A DNA stretch of 64,000 bases, from assembly GCA_037446555.1 (NCBI GenBank), contig JBBIIK010000002.1, forward strand, positions 124,001 to 188,000, given 5' to 3'. Under the pieces are notes generated by a model. That model saw nothing but the letters and a program-made list of their open reading frames with translations, made no database searches and was not told where the DNA came from. Source of the stretch: JANWVO01 sp037446555. Lineage in GTDB: Bacteria; Acidobacteriota; Terriglobia; Bryobacterales; Bryobacteraceae. Each line of letters starts with the position of its first letter. Position 1 is the stretch's first letter. The position numbers were made by a program, and so were the translations under genes. Positions 8,720-16,591 of the stretch are shown one piece after another.

Positions 8720-9001
8720 TCAGGACTGGCGTGTCCTGCGGCGCTTCTTCTCGTCCACAGGCTTCTCGGGCTCGCCGCCATCCGCCATCGTGAAACCCAG
8801 CTCCGGCGAGTGGAACCCGTGCGTCGCCAGAGTCGCGTCGGCCTCGGTCTCGGCTGCCGGCGCCTTCTTCCAGCGCGCGGCGAGCTCGGCGAATCCGGCA
8901 TACGCAGCCACTCCGACGCAGATCAGCGTGATGATGCCCAGGCCGAGATTCGTCAGGTTCAGCCAGAGCGTTTGAGGATCGCTCCAATCCACTCCAAACA
9001 T
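8720..9001 (-). CDS. Small single-pass membrane protein, first gene of Qrc-like operon
   Basis: A 93-residue protein with one membrane helix (about residues 16-38) and a charged cytoplasmic tail ending KKRRRTRQS. The stretch LGFTMADGGEPE near residue 68 shares the ADGG motif with the two H-like proteins of the same operon. The start ATG 9001 sits behind a perfect AGGAGGTG ribosome site. I do not recognise a named family. By position and shared motif it is probably a small accessory subunit of the quinone-reductase complex. A sigma-54-type promoter lies about 45 bases upstream. Confidence 0.7.
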   Translation of the reverse strand: MFGVDWSDPQTLWLNLTNLGLGIITLICVGVAAYAGFAELAARWKKAPAAETEADATLATHGFHSPELGFTMADGGEPEKPVDEKKRRRTRQS

Positions 9002-9042
9002 CGAACACCTCCTGAGCGGTTTTTCCGCTCGTCCTCGTTTCG

Positions 9043-9059
9043 TGCAGTCTGATGGCCAA
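9043..9059 (-). promoter_or_regulatory. Candidate sigma-54 (-24/-12) promoter of the Qrc-like operon
   Basis: Read on the minus strand, TTGGCCATCAGACTGCA has the invariant GG and GC doublets ten bases apart and matches TGGC-N8-TGCA of the consensus. Transcription would start near 9033, leaving a leader of about 30 bases with the AGGAGGTG ribosome site. The window encodes both RpoN and an NtrC-type activator adjacent to the end of this operon. Confidence 0.5.
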
Positions 9060-9119
9060 ACCCGCGCGCATTGCATTTACAGGACTTGCGGCGCGCGGGC
9101 GGCACGGGCCATGGAGGAA

Positions 9120-9141
9120 TTTCAGACGCGTGAGTCTGAAA
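9120..9141. promoter_or_regulatory. Perfect inverted repeat, candidate activator-binding site (UAS)
   Basis: TTTCAGAC-N6-GTCTGAAA, two perfect 8-base arms, lies between the divergent Qrc-like operon and eno. It is about 85-110 bases upstream of the predicted sigma-54 start site, where enhancer sites of NtrC-type proteins normally lie. There is no T-tract and no converging transcript, so a terminator is unlikely. A half site (TCAGAC) recurs inside the promoter itself. Confidence 0.55.
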
Positions 9142-9172
9142 ACAAGACGGGCCAACTGGCCGGCGCACCGGC

Positions 9173-9178
9173 TACAAT
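9173..9178 (+). promoter_or_regulatory. Candidate -10 box of eno-gpmA
   Basis: TACAAT about 80 bases upstream of the eno start, in the only AT-richer part of this intergenic stretch. No convincing -35 is visible. Confidence 0.35.
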
Positions 9179-9258
9179 TTTACGGAGACGGGCCGACGCC
9201 TGTGCCACAATGGAATTTCGGTGCTTTTCATCCCCACTCGCGAACAGAAAGGACTCCT

Positions 9259-10545
9259 ATGACCGAGATCGTCGATATCGTTGCGCGCGAGATTCTCGAT
9301 TCGCGCGGTAATCCCACCGTGGAAGCGGATGTGTTCCTCTCAAGCGGCAGCATGGGCCGCGCGGCCGTGCCGTCGGGCGCGTCCACGGGAGAAAACGAGG
9401 CCGTCGAGCTGCGCGATGGCGACAAATCGCGCTATCTCGGCAAGGGCGTGCAGAAGGCGGTGAAGAACGTCGTCGACGAGATCCTGCCCGCGCTGGCCGG
9501 CATGGACGCCGCGGCGCAGCAGGAGATCGACGCGAAGATGATCGAACTGGACGGCACGCCGAACAAGGGCCGCCTGGGCGCCAACGCCATCCTGGCCGTC
9601 TCCATGGCCTGCGCCCGCGCCGCCGCCGACGCCTTTGGCATGCCGCTGTACCGCTATCTGGGCGGCGTCAACGCGCGCACGCTGCCCGTGCCCAACATGA
9701 ACATCATCAACGGCGGCGCGCACGCCGACAACAGCGTCGACTTCCAGGAGTTCATGATCAGCCCGCACGGCGCCGGCTCTTTCGCCGACGCCATCCGCAT
9801 GGGCGCGGAGGTGTTCCACAACCTCAAGAGCGTGCTGAAGAGCCGCGGCTACTCCACAGCCGTCGGCGACGAGGGTGGCTTCGCCCCCAACCTGAAGTCG
9901 AACGACGAGGCCGTGGAGGTGATCCTCGAAGCCATCGTCAAGGCCGGCTACAAGCCCGGCGAGCAGATCTCGATCTCGCTTGACCCCGCCTCCAGCGAGT
10001 TCTACGACCGCGAGAAAAAGAAGTACGTCTTCAAGAAGTCCGACAAGCGCGAGCTTTCCAGCGACGAGATGATCGCCTTCTGGGCGGACTGGTGCGACAA
10101 GTACCCGATCCTTTCCATCGAAGACGGCATGGCGGAGTTCGACTGGGAGGGCTGGAAGAAGATGACCGAGGTGCTCGGCTCGAAGATCCAGTTGGTGGGC
10201 GACGACCTGTTCGTCACCAACCCGTCGATCCTCGCCAAGGGCATCGAGCAGGGCGTGGCGAACTCGATCCTGATCAAGCTCAACCAGATCGGCACCGTGA
10301 CGGAGACTCTGGAGTGCATGGAGCTGGCGGCGAAGAACGGTTACACCTGCATGACGAGCCACCGCAGCGGCGAGACCGAGGACTCCTTCATCGCCGATCT
10401 CGCCGTCGCCACCGGCTGCGGCCAGATCAAGACCGGCTCGGCGTCGCGCAGCGACCGCATGGCCAAGTACAACCAGCTGCTTCGCATCGAGCAGGAGCTC
10501 GGCGCTGCCGCCCGCTACGCTGGACGCAAGGCTTACAAGCGTTAA
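9259..10545 (+). CDS. eno: Enolase (phosphopyruvate hydratase)
   Basis: A 428-residue enolase, the usual length, converting 2-phosphoglycerate to phosphoenolpyruvate in the cytoplasm. The N-terminus IVDIVAREILDSRGNPTVE is typical. Mg ligands and catalytic residues lie in SLDPASSEFY, LSIEDGMAEFD and LVGDDLFVTN, the catalytic Lys is in ILIKLNQIGT, and the SHRSGETED signature follows. ATG 9259 was chosen because AAAGGA precedes it and it gives the family N-terminus; an upstream in-frame ATG at 9052 would add about 70 residues with no family match. It is followed after 15 bases by gpmA, so two consecutive glycolytic steps are probably co-transcribed. Confidence 0.98.
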   Translation: MTEIVDIVAREILDSRGNPTVEADVFLSSGSMGRAAVPSGASTGENEAVELRDGDKSRYLGKGVQKAVKNVVDEILPALAGMDAAAQQEIDAKMIELDGTPNKGRLGANAILAVSMACARAAADAFGMPLYRYLGGVNARTLPVPNMNIINGGAHADNSVDFQEFMISPHGAGSFADAIRMGAEVFHNLKSVLKSRGYSTAVGDEGGFAPNLKSNDEAVEVILEAIVKAGYKPGEQISISLDPASSEFYDREKKKYVFKKSDKRELSSDEMIAFWADWCDKYPILSIEDGMAEFDWEGWKKMTEVLGSKIQLVGDDLFVTNPSILAKGIEQGVANSILIKLNQIGTVTETLECMELAAKNGYTCMTSHRSGETEDSFIADLAVATGCGQIKTGSASRSDRMAKYNQLLRIEQELGAAARYAGRKAYKR

Positions 10546-10560
10546 GGAGATCCCGCAGCG

Positions 10561-11310
10561 ATGTACAAACTCGTTCTCATCCGCCACGGCGAATCCACGT
10601 GGAACAAGGAGAACCGCTTCACCGGCTGGACGGACGTCGACCTGAGCGAGAAGGGCATCCAGGAAGCCTTTGAAGCGGGGCGCGCGCTGAAGGAAGCGGG
10701 CTTCGAGTTCGACTTCGTCTACACGTCGGTGCTAAAGCGCGCCATCAAGACGATGAACATCGTGCTCGACGTGATGGACCAGGACTGGCTGCCCGTCGAG
10801 CGCCACTGGCGCCTGAACGAGCGCCACTACGGCGCTCTGCAGGGGCTGAACAAGAGCGAGATGGCGGCCAAGTTCGGCGAGGACCAGGTGAAGATCTGGC
10901 GCCGCTCGTATGACGTGCCGCCGCCGGCGCTGACGCCCGACGACGAGCGCTACCCCGGGCGCGACCGCCGCTACGCGTCGCTCAAGAAAGAGGAACTGCC
11001 GCTCACCGAGTGCCTGAAGGACACGGTGGCGCGCTTCCTGCCGCTGTGGCACGAATCCATCGCGCCGCGCATCAAGACTGGGCAGCGCGTAGTGATCGGC
11101 GCTCACGGCAACAGCCTGCGCGCGCTGGTGAAGTTTCTCGACAACATCAGCGACGCGGACATCGTCGAGCTGAACATCCCCACGGGCATGCCGCTCGTCT
11201 ACGAGCTGGACGCCGATCTGAAACCCATCAAGTCCTATTACCTCGGTGATCCCGAGAAGGTGAAGGCAGCGATGGAGGCGGTGGCGCGGCAGGGCAAGAA
11301 GCAGCCCTGA
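10561..11310 (+). CDS. gpmA: 2,3-bisphosphoglycerate-dependent phosphoglycerate mutase
   Basis: A 249-residue dPGM interconverting 3- and 2-phosphoglycerate. The phospho-His motif LIRHGESTWN is at residue 6, the second-site motif ERHYGALQGLNK near 88, and GAHGNSLRALVKF carries the second active-site His. Length and motifs are those of the cofactor-dependent family, not the iPGM type. TAAGGAG, overlapping the eno stop, is its ribosome site. Enolase and mutase are next to each other in the pathway as well as on the chromosome. Confidence 0.97.
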   Translation: MYKLVLIRHGESTWNKENRFTGWTDVDLSEKGIQEAFEAGRALKEAGFEFDFVYTSVLKRAIKTMNIVLDVMDQDWLPVERHWRLNERHYGALQGLNKSEMAAKFGEDQVKIWRRSYDVPPPALTPDDERYPGRDRRYASLKKEELPLTECLKDTVARFLPLWHESIAPRIKTGQRVVIGAHGNSLRALVKFLDNISDADIVELNIPTGMPLVYELDADLKPIKSYYLGDPEKVKAAMEAVARQGKKQP

Positions 11311-11334
11311 GGGCACGCGAAAAGGCAGAGATGC

Positions 11335-11382
11335 AAGAGGCGCGGGGCGCCGCCCGGACGGTGCTTCGCGCCTTCTTCGTTT
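11335..11382 (+). terminator. Candidate terminator after eno-gpmA
   Basis: An imperfect hairpin with outer arms AGGCGCG (near 11338-11344) and CGCGCCT (11367-11373), an inner GC stem, then TTCTTCGTTT. It lies between the gpmA stop and the stop of the convergent glycosyltransferase gene. The U-tract is interrupted. Confidence 0.4.
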
Positions 11383-11397
11383 CCAGCGGCTCGCGCT

Positions 11398-12531
11398 TCA
11401 GATACGCTCGAAGCGCCCGTCGGTGAGCAGGCGGTAGCGGCGTCCGCGCCACTCGATTGTGTTTCCGAAAAAGCCCGCCAGCCAGAAGGCGAACGCCAGC
11501 AGGTCCTGCAAGGGGATCAGATACCAGCAGCGCCGGCAGAGCGGATCGCGGAGCGCCGCCTGCGAGACGCTCCACGCGGCCAGCGCGCGAAAGAGAAGAG
11601 TGACGGCGAGAATCGCCGGAGCATGAGAGGGGATTGCCAGCGCCGCGGCGATGCCCAGCGGGAGGGGGAACGTAAACAGCTGCCCGGCATAGCCCCACGG
11701 GCGCGAGCGCCGAGTCGAGCGGTTCCACCGCAACCGGTGCGCGAAGTTCGCCCGCAGGGACTGCGCGCCGATGCGGTGCTCGATCACATACGAAGACAGG
11801 ATGACGCCGTGGCCCCGTTCGGCAGCGAACTGCCCGAGCACGAAGTCTTCCGCAAGATACTGGCTGAGCCGCTCCCAGCCGCCTACGTCTTCCACCCCAC
11901 GCCGCCGCGCTGCGATGGTAGGCCCCACGGCGAAGCGCACGCCGCGCTCCACCAGTCGCGCCGTGAATGCGCCACCCCAGAAATCCGTATTCATCCCCAG
12001 CGCCTCCAGCAGCGACCAGAAGCTGTCGCCCGGAGCAGCGCGGTAAGGGCAGGTGGCGACGCCGAGGCGCGGATCGGAGAACTCGGCAACGAGCGTGCGC
12101 AGCATGTCCGGCGAGACGCGGATGTCGCTGTCGCTCATCACCAGCAGGTCGTGCGCCGCCTCTCGCGTCATGATCTCGAGGCTCCACGCCTTGGCGTTCA
12201 CCCACGGCGGTTCTCCGGTGACAAAGAAGCGCGCCGGCGCTTGCGGGTATTCCTCGCTCAGACGGCGCGCCAGAGCCAGCCCGGGATCCTCCGCGCTGCG
12301 CGCGGCGAAGAGGATTTCATAGCGCGGGTAGTCCTGCTCGAAGAACGAGCGCAGGTTCTGCTCGAGCCCGTCATCGAGCCCGTGGAGCGGCTTGAGGATC
12401 GATACGGGCTCCTCGCCCGTGGCAGCCGGCGGCCGCTGGCGCAACCAGCTCCGAACGGCCGCCATAGTGAGCAGGCAGAAGGCCCACGAGCCGGCGGCCA
12501 GGGCAAGCAGCGGCCAGGCGAGCCAGTCCAT
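11398..12531 (-). CDS. GT21/ceramide-glucosyltransferase-like glycosyltransferase (HpnI-like)
   Basis: A 377-residue membrane glycosyltransferase of family GT2/GT21. An N-terminal membrane helix (residues 3-27) is followed by PVSILKPLHG, the DxD metal site in LLVMSDSDIRV, the acceptor-side D in YLAEDFVLGQF, and the RLRWNRSTR motif that corresponds to QxxRW. Two or three more helices lie near the C-terminus. The closest known groups are ceramide glucosyltransferase and the bacterial hopanoid enzyme HpnI, which adds N-acetylglucosamine to bacteriohopanetetrol. No other hopanoid gene is nearby, so the acceptor is uncertain. It starts ten bases after the thrS stop, so it is probably read from the thrS promoter. 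Confidence 0.82.
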   Translation of the reverse strand: MDWLAWPLLALAAGSWAFCLLTMAAVRSWLRQRPPAATGEEPVSILKPLHGLDDGLEQNLRSFFEQDYPRYEILFAARSAEDPGLALARRLSEEYPQAPARFFVTGEPPWVNAKAWSLEIMTREAAHDLLVMSDSDIRVSPDMLRTLVAEFSDPRLGVATCPYRAAPGDSFWSLLEALGMNTDFWGGAFTARLVERGVRFAVGPTIAARRRGVEDVGGWERLSQYLAEDFVLGQFAAERGHGVILSSYVIEHRIGAQSLRANFAHRLRWNRSTRRSRPWGYAGQLFTFPLPLGIAAALAIPSHAPAILAVTLLFRALAAWSVSQAALRDPLCRRCWYLIPLQDLLAFAFWLAGFFGNTIEWRGRRYRLLTDGRFERI

Positions 12532-12541
12532 GGGAGCGGCG

Positions 12542-14485
12542 CTAGTCCTCGGCCGAGCGCGCGCGGTCCTTCCCGGCGATCATCGCCACCACTTCGTCCA
12601 CCGGGCGCGCGCCTTGGTCGCCGCCCTTGCGGGTGCGCAATGCCGCTTTGACCTCGGCCGCCTCGCGGTCGCCGACGACCAGCATGTAGGGGATCTTCTG
12701 GAGCTGCGCCTCGCGGATCTTGTAGTTGACCTTCTCGCTGCGCTCGTCGACCTCGGCGCGCAGCCCCGCGGCGGCGAGCCGCGCATGAACTTCGCGCGCG
12801 TACGCGATGTGCCGGTCGGCGATGGGCAGCACGACCGCCTGCACAGGGGCCAGCCACACCGGGAATGCGCCGGCGTAATGCTCCAACAGAATGCCGAAGA
12901 AGCGCTCCACGCTGCCATACAGGGCGCGGTGCACCATCAGCGGCTGGTGCTTCGCGCCGTCTTCGCCGACGTATTCGAGTTCGAACCGCTTCGGCAGCGT
13001 GAAGTCGAACTGCACGGTGGAGAGCTGCCACGGACGGTCGAGCGCATCCACGAGCTTCACGTCAATCTTGGGTCCGTAGAACGCCGCCTCGTCCTCCATG
13101 ACCCTCGCTTCCAGCCCGACTCGCTCGACGGCGCGGTGCAGAGCGCTTTCGGCGAGCTTCCATTGATCCGGCGTGCCGTCGTACTTGCCGCTCGCGCCGC
13201 CGTCCCAGGTGCTGATCTCCGCCTGGTAGCGGTCGAAGCCGTAGGTCTTCAGCACGTCGACGGCGAACTCCAGGCAGTTGACGATCTCGTCCTCGATCTG
13301 GTCCGGGCGGCAAAAGATATGCGCGTCGTCCTGCGTGAAGCCGCGCACGCGAAACAGCCCGTGCAGCGTGCCGGAGCGCTCGTAGCGGTAGACGGTGCCG
13401 AGCTCGCCCAGCCGAATGGGCAGCTCGCGGTAGCTGCGCTGCCGGTCCCCGTAGATGAGGATGTGGCCAGGGCAGTTCATCGGCTTCAGCCGGTAGCGCG
13501 CGTCGTCGAGTTCCATCGCCGCGTACATATTCTCGGCGTAGTGGCTCAGGTGCCCGCTGGTCTGCCAGAGCTGCTCGCGCATCACATGGGGCGTGTTCAC
13601 GAGGTCGTAGCCGCGCTTCAGGTACTGCTCGCGCATCCAGTCCTCAAGCAGCTTGCGCACCAGCGCGCCCTTGGGGTGGAAAAAGATGAGGCCCGGACCG
13701 GCCAGCTCCTGGATCGAAATCAGATCCAGCTGCTTGCCCAGCGTGCGGTGGTCGCGCTTCCTCGCTTCTTCCAGCTTGTGCAGGTAGTCCTGGAGGTCCT
13801 TCTCGCTGAACCACGCGGTTCCGTAGATCCGCTGGAGCTGCTGGCGGTGTTCGTCGCCCTTCCAGTAGGCGCCAGCCACCGAGAGCAACTTGAAGGCCTT
13901 CAGCTTCTTTGTGCTGGGCACGTGGGGGCCGCGGCAGAAGTCAATGAAGTGGGGCCCGAGCGTATACTCGCTGAACACAGCGTCGGCGCGCTCGTCGATC
14001 AGCTCGCACTTCATCCGCTCATTCATGGCGCGGTACTTCGCCAGCCCTTCCTCCTTGGGCGTGAGCTTGCGCTCGAAGGGCAGGTCGCGGTCGCGCAGCT
14101 CGAGCATCTTCTTCTCTATCCGCTCGAGATCTTCGGGCGTGAAGGGTTCGCTGCGCTCGAAGTCATAGTAGAAGCCGTCCTTGATCGGCGGGCCGATGCC
14201 GAGCCGGGTGCCTGGAAAGAGTTCGAGCACGGCGGCAGCCAGCAGGTGGGCGGTGGAGTGGCGGTAGACCTCGAGAACTTCCGGATCCTTTGTGGTGAGG
14301 ATTTCCACGCGCGCATCGCCTTCCAGCGGGCGGGTAAGATCCCAGAGTTCGCCATTGACGCGCGCCACGATGGCGTCGTCGGCGAGGCGGCGGCCCAGAG
14401 AACGGGCCACTTCGAGCGGCGTCGTGCCGGGAGGGAATTCTTTCTGGCTGCCGTCCGGCAGCGTCACCTGGATCGGACTGCTCAT
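12542..14485 (-). CDS. thrS: Threonyl-tRNA synthetase
   Basis: A 647-residue class II synthetase charging tRNA-Thr. It has an N-terminal TGS domain (1-63) and an editing domain with HSTAHLLAAAV near 76. Catalytic motif 2 is VYRYERSGTLHGLFRVRGF and motif 3 is HRALYGSVERFFGILLEHY. Zinc-site Cys is in KPMNCPGHILIY, and a C-terminal anticodon-binding domain starts near 545. All parts are present at full family length. On the minus strand a TAGTCT hexamer about 25 bases upstream is a possible -10 box. No T-box-like leader is visible in the short upstream gap. Confidence 0.98.
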   Translation of the reverse strand: MSSPIQVTLPDGSQKEFPPGTTPLEVARSLGRRLADDAIVARVNGELWDLTRPLEGDARVEILTTKDPEVLEVYRHSTAHLLAAAVLELFPGTRLGIGPPIKDGFYYDFERSEPFTPEDLERIEKKMLELRDRDLPFERKLTPKEEGLAKYRAMNERMKCELIDERADAVFSEYTLGPHFIDFCRGPHVPSTKKLKAFKLLSVAGAYWKGDEHRQQLQRIYGTAWFSEKDLQDYLHKLEEARKRDHRTLGKQLDLISIQELAGPGLIFFHPKGALVRKLLEDWMREQYLKRGYDLVNTPHVMREQLWQTSGHLSHYAENMYAAMELDDARYRLKPMNCPGHILIYGDRQRSYRELPIRLGELGTVYRYERSGTLHGLFRVRGFTQDDAHIFCRPDQIEDEIVNCLEFAVDVLKTYGFDRYQAEISTWDGGASGKYDGTPDQWKLAESALHRAVERVGLEARVMEDEAAFYGPKIDVKLVDALDRPWQLSTVQFDFTLPKRFELEYVGEDGAKHQPLMVHRALYGSVERFFGILLEHYAGAFPVWLAPVQAVVLPIADRHIAYAREVHARLAAAGLRAEVDERSEKVNYKIREAQLQKIPYMLVVGDREAAEVKAALRTRKGGDQGARPVDEVVAMIAGKDRARSAED

Positions 14486-14549
14486 GGGGAACCCCGGTAA
14501 ATTTCAGACTAGCACGCAGCCGCCGCAGCCCCCTCCAGGGAGTGGTTGC

Positions 14550-14555
14550 TATGCT
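14550..14555 (+). promoter_or_regulatory. Candidate extended -10 box of the ECF sigma gene
   Basis: TGC-TATGCT, an extended -10 type sequence, ends 20 bases before the start codon at 14576. No clear -35 is seen. Confidence 0.4.
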
Positions 14556-14575
14556 GGAAGCGGAGCTGAAAGCTC

Positions 14576-15217
14576 ATGCCGGATCAACCCTTGCAGGCCA
14601 GCCGGACGCCGGTTTCCGCGGGTGAAGGCGACCTGGTCGAGCGCGCCCAGTCGGGCGACATGGAGGCGTTTGCCGAGCTCGTCCGCCGCTACGAGCGCCG
14701 CATCTACCGCATGGCACGGCAGATCACGCAGAACGACGAGGACGCCGAGGATGTGCTCCAGGAGAGCTTCCTCAAGGCCTTCCAGCACCTCGATTCCTTC
14801 CAGGGCCAGAGCAAATTCTATACCTGGGTGACAAGGATCGCGGTCAACGAGGGCCTGATGAAGCTCAGAAAACGCAAATCCGACAGAACCGTTTCGCTCG
14901 ACGAGAACATCGAAACAGACGAGGAGCCCATCGTGCGGGAGATCGCCGTATGGGACGATACTCCGGAATCGAAATACAGCCAGGAGGAATTGCGCCAGAT
15001 CCTGGACAAGGCCATCGAAAGTCTGAAGCCGATCTTCCGGACCGTTTTTATCCTGCGCGACGTCGAGGAGCTGAGCACCGAGGAAACCGCCGAGGTGCTG
15101 GGGCTCTCCGTCGCCGCCGTCAAGAGCCGGCTGCTGCGGGCGCGCCTGCAACTGCGGGAGAGGCTGACGCGGGTTTTCAAACGGAAAGGGGACGGGATCT
15201 TTGGCTATGCCAAATAG
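14576..15217 (+). CDS. RpoE-type ECF RNA polymerase sigma factor
   Basis: A 213-residue ECF sigma factor. Region 2 runs from about 24 to 95 (FAELVRRYERRIYRMARQIT, DAEDVLQESFLKAFQHLDSF, FYTWVTRIAVNEGLMKLRKRK). Region 4 runs from about 145 to 200 with the helix-turn-helix ELSTEETAEVLGLSVAAVKSRLLRARL. The next gene, overlapping its 3' end, encodes a small zinc-binding anti-sigma protein. This is the usual RpoE/anti-sigma pair. The signal is not evident; because the anti-sigma protein is soluble, a cytoplasmic redox or metal stress is more likely than an envelope stress. Confidence 0.93.
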   Translation: MPDQPLQASRTPVSAGEGDLVERAQSGDMEAFAELVRRYERRIYRMARQITQNDEDAEDVLQESFLKAFQHLDSFQGQSKFYTWVTRIAVNEGLMKLRKRKSDRTVSLDENIETDEEPIVREIAVWDDTPESKYSQEELRQILDKAIESLKPIFRTVFILRDVEELSTEETAEVLGLSVAAVKSRLLRARLQLRERLTRVFKRKGDGIFGYAK

Positions 15218-15476
15218 CATGATCACCTGCAAGGATTTCCTGCGCGAGTTGAGCGACTACCTCGACGACGCCACCGACCCTGTGCTGCGCGCGGAGCTGG
15301 AGAAGCATATCAACGAATGCCCCAACTGCTGGGTGATCTGCGACACCACGCGGAAGACCATCCAGGTGTACAAGGGCATGGACCTGCACCCCCTGCCCGA
15401 GCGGGTCCACCAGAAGCTGATGGATGCCCTGGCACAGCACGCCGCGAAACGCACGCAGAAGAACGGGAACGTTTAG
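15207..15476 (+). CDS. Short soluble zinc-finger anti-sigma factor (ZAS/zf-HC2 type)
   Basis: An 89-residue protein with the anti-sigma zinc motif H-x3-C-x2-C (KHINECPNCWVIC) and an upstream Cys in MITCKDFLRELSDYLDD. It has no membrane helix. Start choices are TTG 15201, ATG 15207 and ATG 15219; 15207 is preferred because the purine-rich GGAAAGGGGACGGG ends about 12 bases upstream. It overlaps the sigma gene, so synthesis of the two is coupled. It should bind and hold the sigma factor inactive until zinc or thiol chemistry changes. Confidence 0.85.
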   Translation: MPNSMITCKDFLRELSDYLDDATDPVLRAELEKHINECPNCWVICDTTRKTIQVYKGMDLHPLPERVHQKLMDALAQHAAKRTQKNGNV

Positions 15477-15483
15477 GCGAAAC

Positions 15484-16587
15484 TCAGCGCTGAGGCGGCT
15501 TGGCGCTGCTCGTAGCGCCCGACTCGACTTTTTCCTCTTTCAGCTTGTCCTCGGGAATCGGCTCCAGGTTCGGGTCGAAGGTAATGATCGCTTCGGCGCC
15601 GAACTTGCGGTAGCTGCGAAACTCCACCTGGTTCCTGACCAGCAGCCTTCCCTCGCGCATTCGCATCTCCGACCGCAGCGGCAGCAGGTACTCGTTGCCG
15701 GCGATGTCGACGAAGTCGTAGTCGAGCATCGTCCGCGCTTCCTGGATCGGGAAGGACGGAGGCAGATCGACGGCTTCCATGGTCACCCGCAGCACCATGG
15801 GCACGTCGCGGTCGATATAGAGGAGGCCGCGGTAGCCGGGGACGGCTTCCAACTGCCGCTGCCAGCTGATGTGCCACTTCGATTTCGGCTGCCGTACGTG
15901 GAAGCGGTAGACATGGCAGATGCGCCCGCGGAGCTTGCCCCAACGCTCCCATTCGAACTCGGCTTCCGTCGCCGACTCGAAGATCTCCCTGAGCATGGTG
16001 CCGAACTCGCCGCTGGAGGTGGCGCCGCCGAGTTTCCAGCGGTCGGCGTCGGTCCACTTGCCGTTGATCGAGATCAGCTTGTAGTCTTCCTTCTGCTCGA
16101 AGTAGCTGAGCCGCTCGGCCACGGTGTCCATCAGCTGGAACATCTCAAGCCCCGAGGGGTCTATGTAGCGGCGCGTCACCTGGAGGCAGATGAAGTCCGG
16201 CAGCCGCTTGGTGTAGCTCAGCGCCATCTCGCGCGCCTCGCTGATGACGCGCGCCTGCTCGATGGAAGAGGGCGGCGGCATGAGTACCGGCTTCACCGGG
16301 GCGGGCTCCCGGACCGGCGGGGGCAGCGAGGCCGTCAAGGGCACCAGCTTGCGCAGCTCCTCGGCGGCGCGCGGGCCAAGGCCCTCGCCCAGCAGGTCTT
16401 CGACGTCGCGGTGCGTGATCCGTTCGGTGAGCTGGATCTTGCGGATGTAAGCGGCTACCTGTTTGTCGTCGTGCTGGAGGCGGATGGAGGAACGCAGCAC
16501 GGACTTCAGCTGCGCCACGCTCATCTTCTGCTGCGCGAAGACCAGGAGCGCACAAAGGAAGACGGCGGCGGCGAGGTGGCGCAACAT
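15484..16587 (-). CDS. Exported protein of unknown function, acidobacterial type
   Basis: A 367-residue protein with a signal peptide (MLRHLAAAVFLCALLVFAQQ). A helical, proline-interrupted linker runs to about 110, and a C-terminal domain contains YTKRLPDFICLQVTRRYID, ISWQRQLEAVPGYRGLLYID and ARTMLDYDFVDIAGNEYLLPLRSEM. I believe similar proteins recur as paralogues in Acidobacteria, but no function is known to me. It is probably periplasmic and rich in beta structure. A TATTCT hexamer six bases before the ATG and no ribosome site suggest a leaderless transcript. Its stop lies seven bases from the convergent anti-sigma gene. Confidence 0.75.
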   Translation of the reverse strand: MLRHLAAAVFLCALLVFAQQKMSVAQLKSVLRSSIRLQHDDKQVAAYIRKIQLTERITHRDVEDLLGEGLGPRAAEELRKLVPLTASLPPPVREPAPVKPVLMPPPSSIEQARVISEAREMALSYTKRLPDFICLQVTRRYIDPSGLEMFQLMDTVAERLSYFEQKEDYKLISINGKWTDADRWKLGGATSSGEFGTMLREIFESATEAEFEWERWGKLRGRICHVYRFHVRQPKSKWHISWQRQLEAVPGYRGLLYIDRDVPMVLRVTMEAVDLPPSFPIQEARTMLDYDFVDIAGNEYLLPLRSEMRMREGRLLVRNQVEFRSYRKFGAEAIITFDPNLEPIPEDKLKEEKVESGATSSAKPPQR

Positions 16588-16591
16588 GCCA

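Noticed and set aside
9120..9141. Inverted repeat as a transcription terminator
   Set aside because: It lies between two divergent genes, has no T-tract, and its arms are not GC-rich.
12392..14500. Open frame of 702 codons opposite thrS
   Set aside because: thrS on the other strand has every class II synthetase motif; this frame has none.
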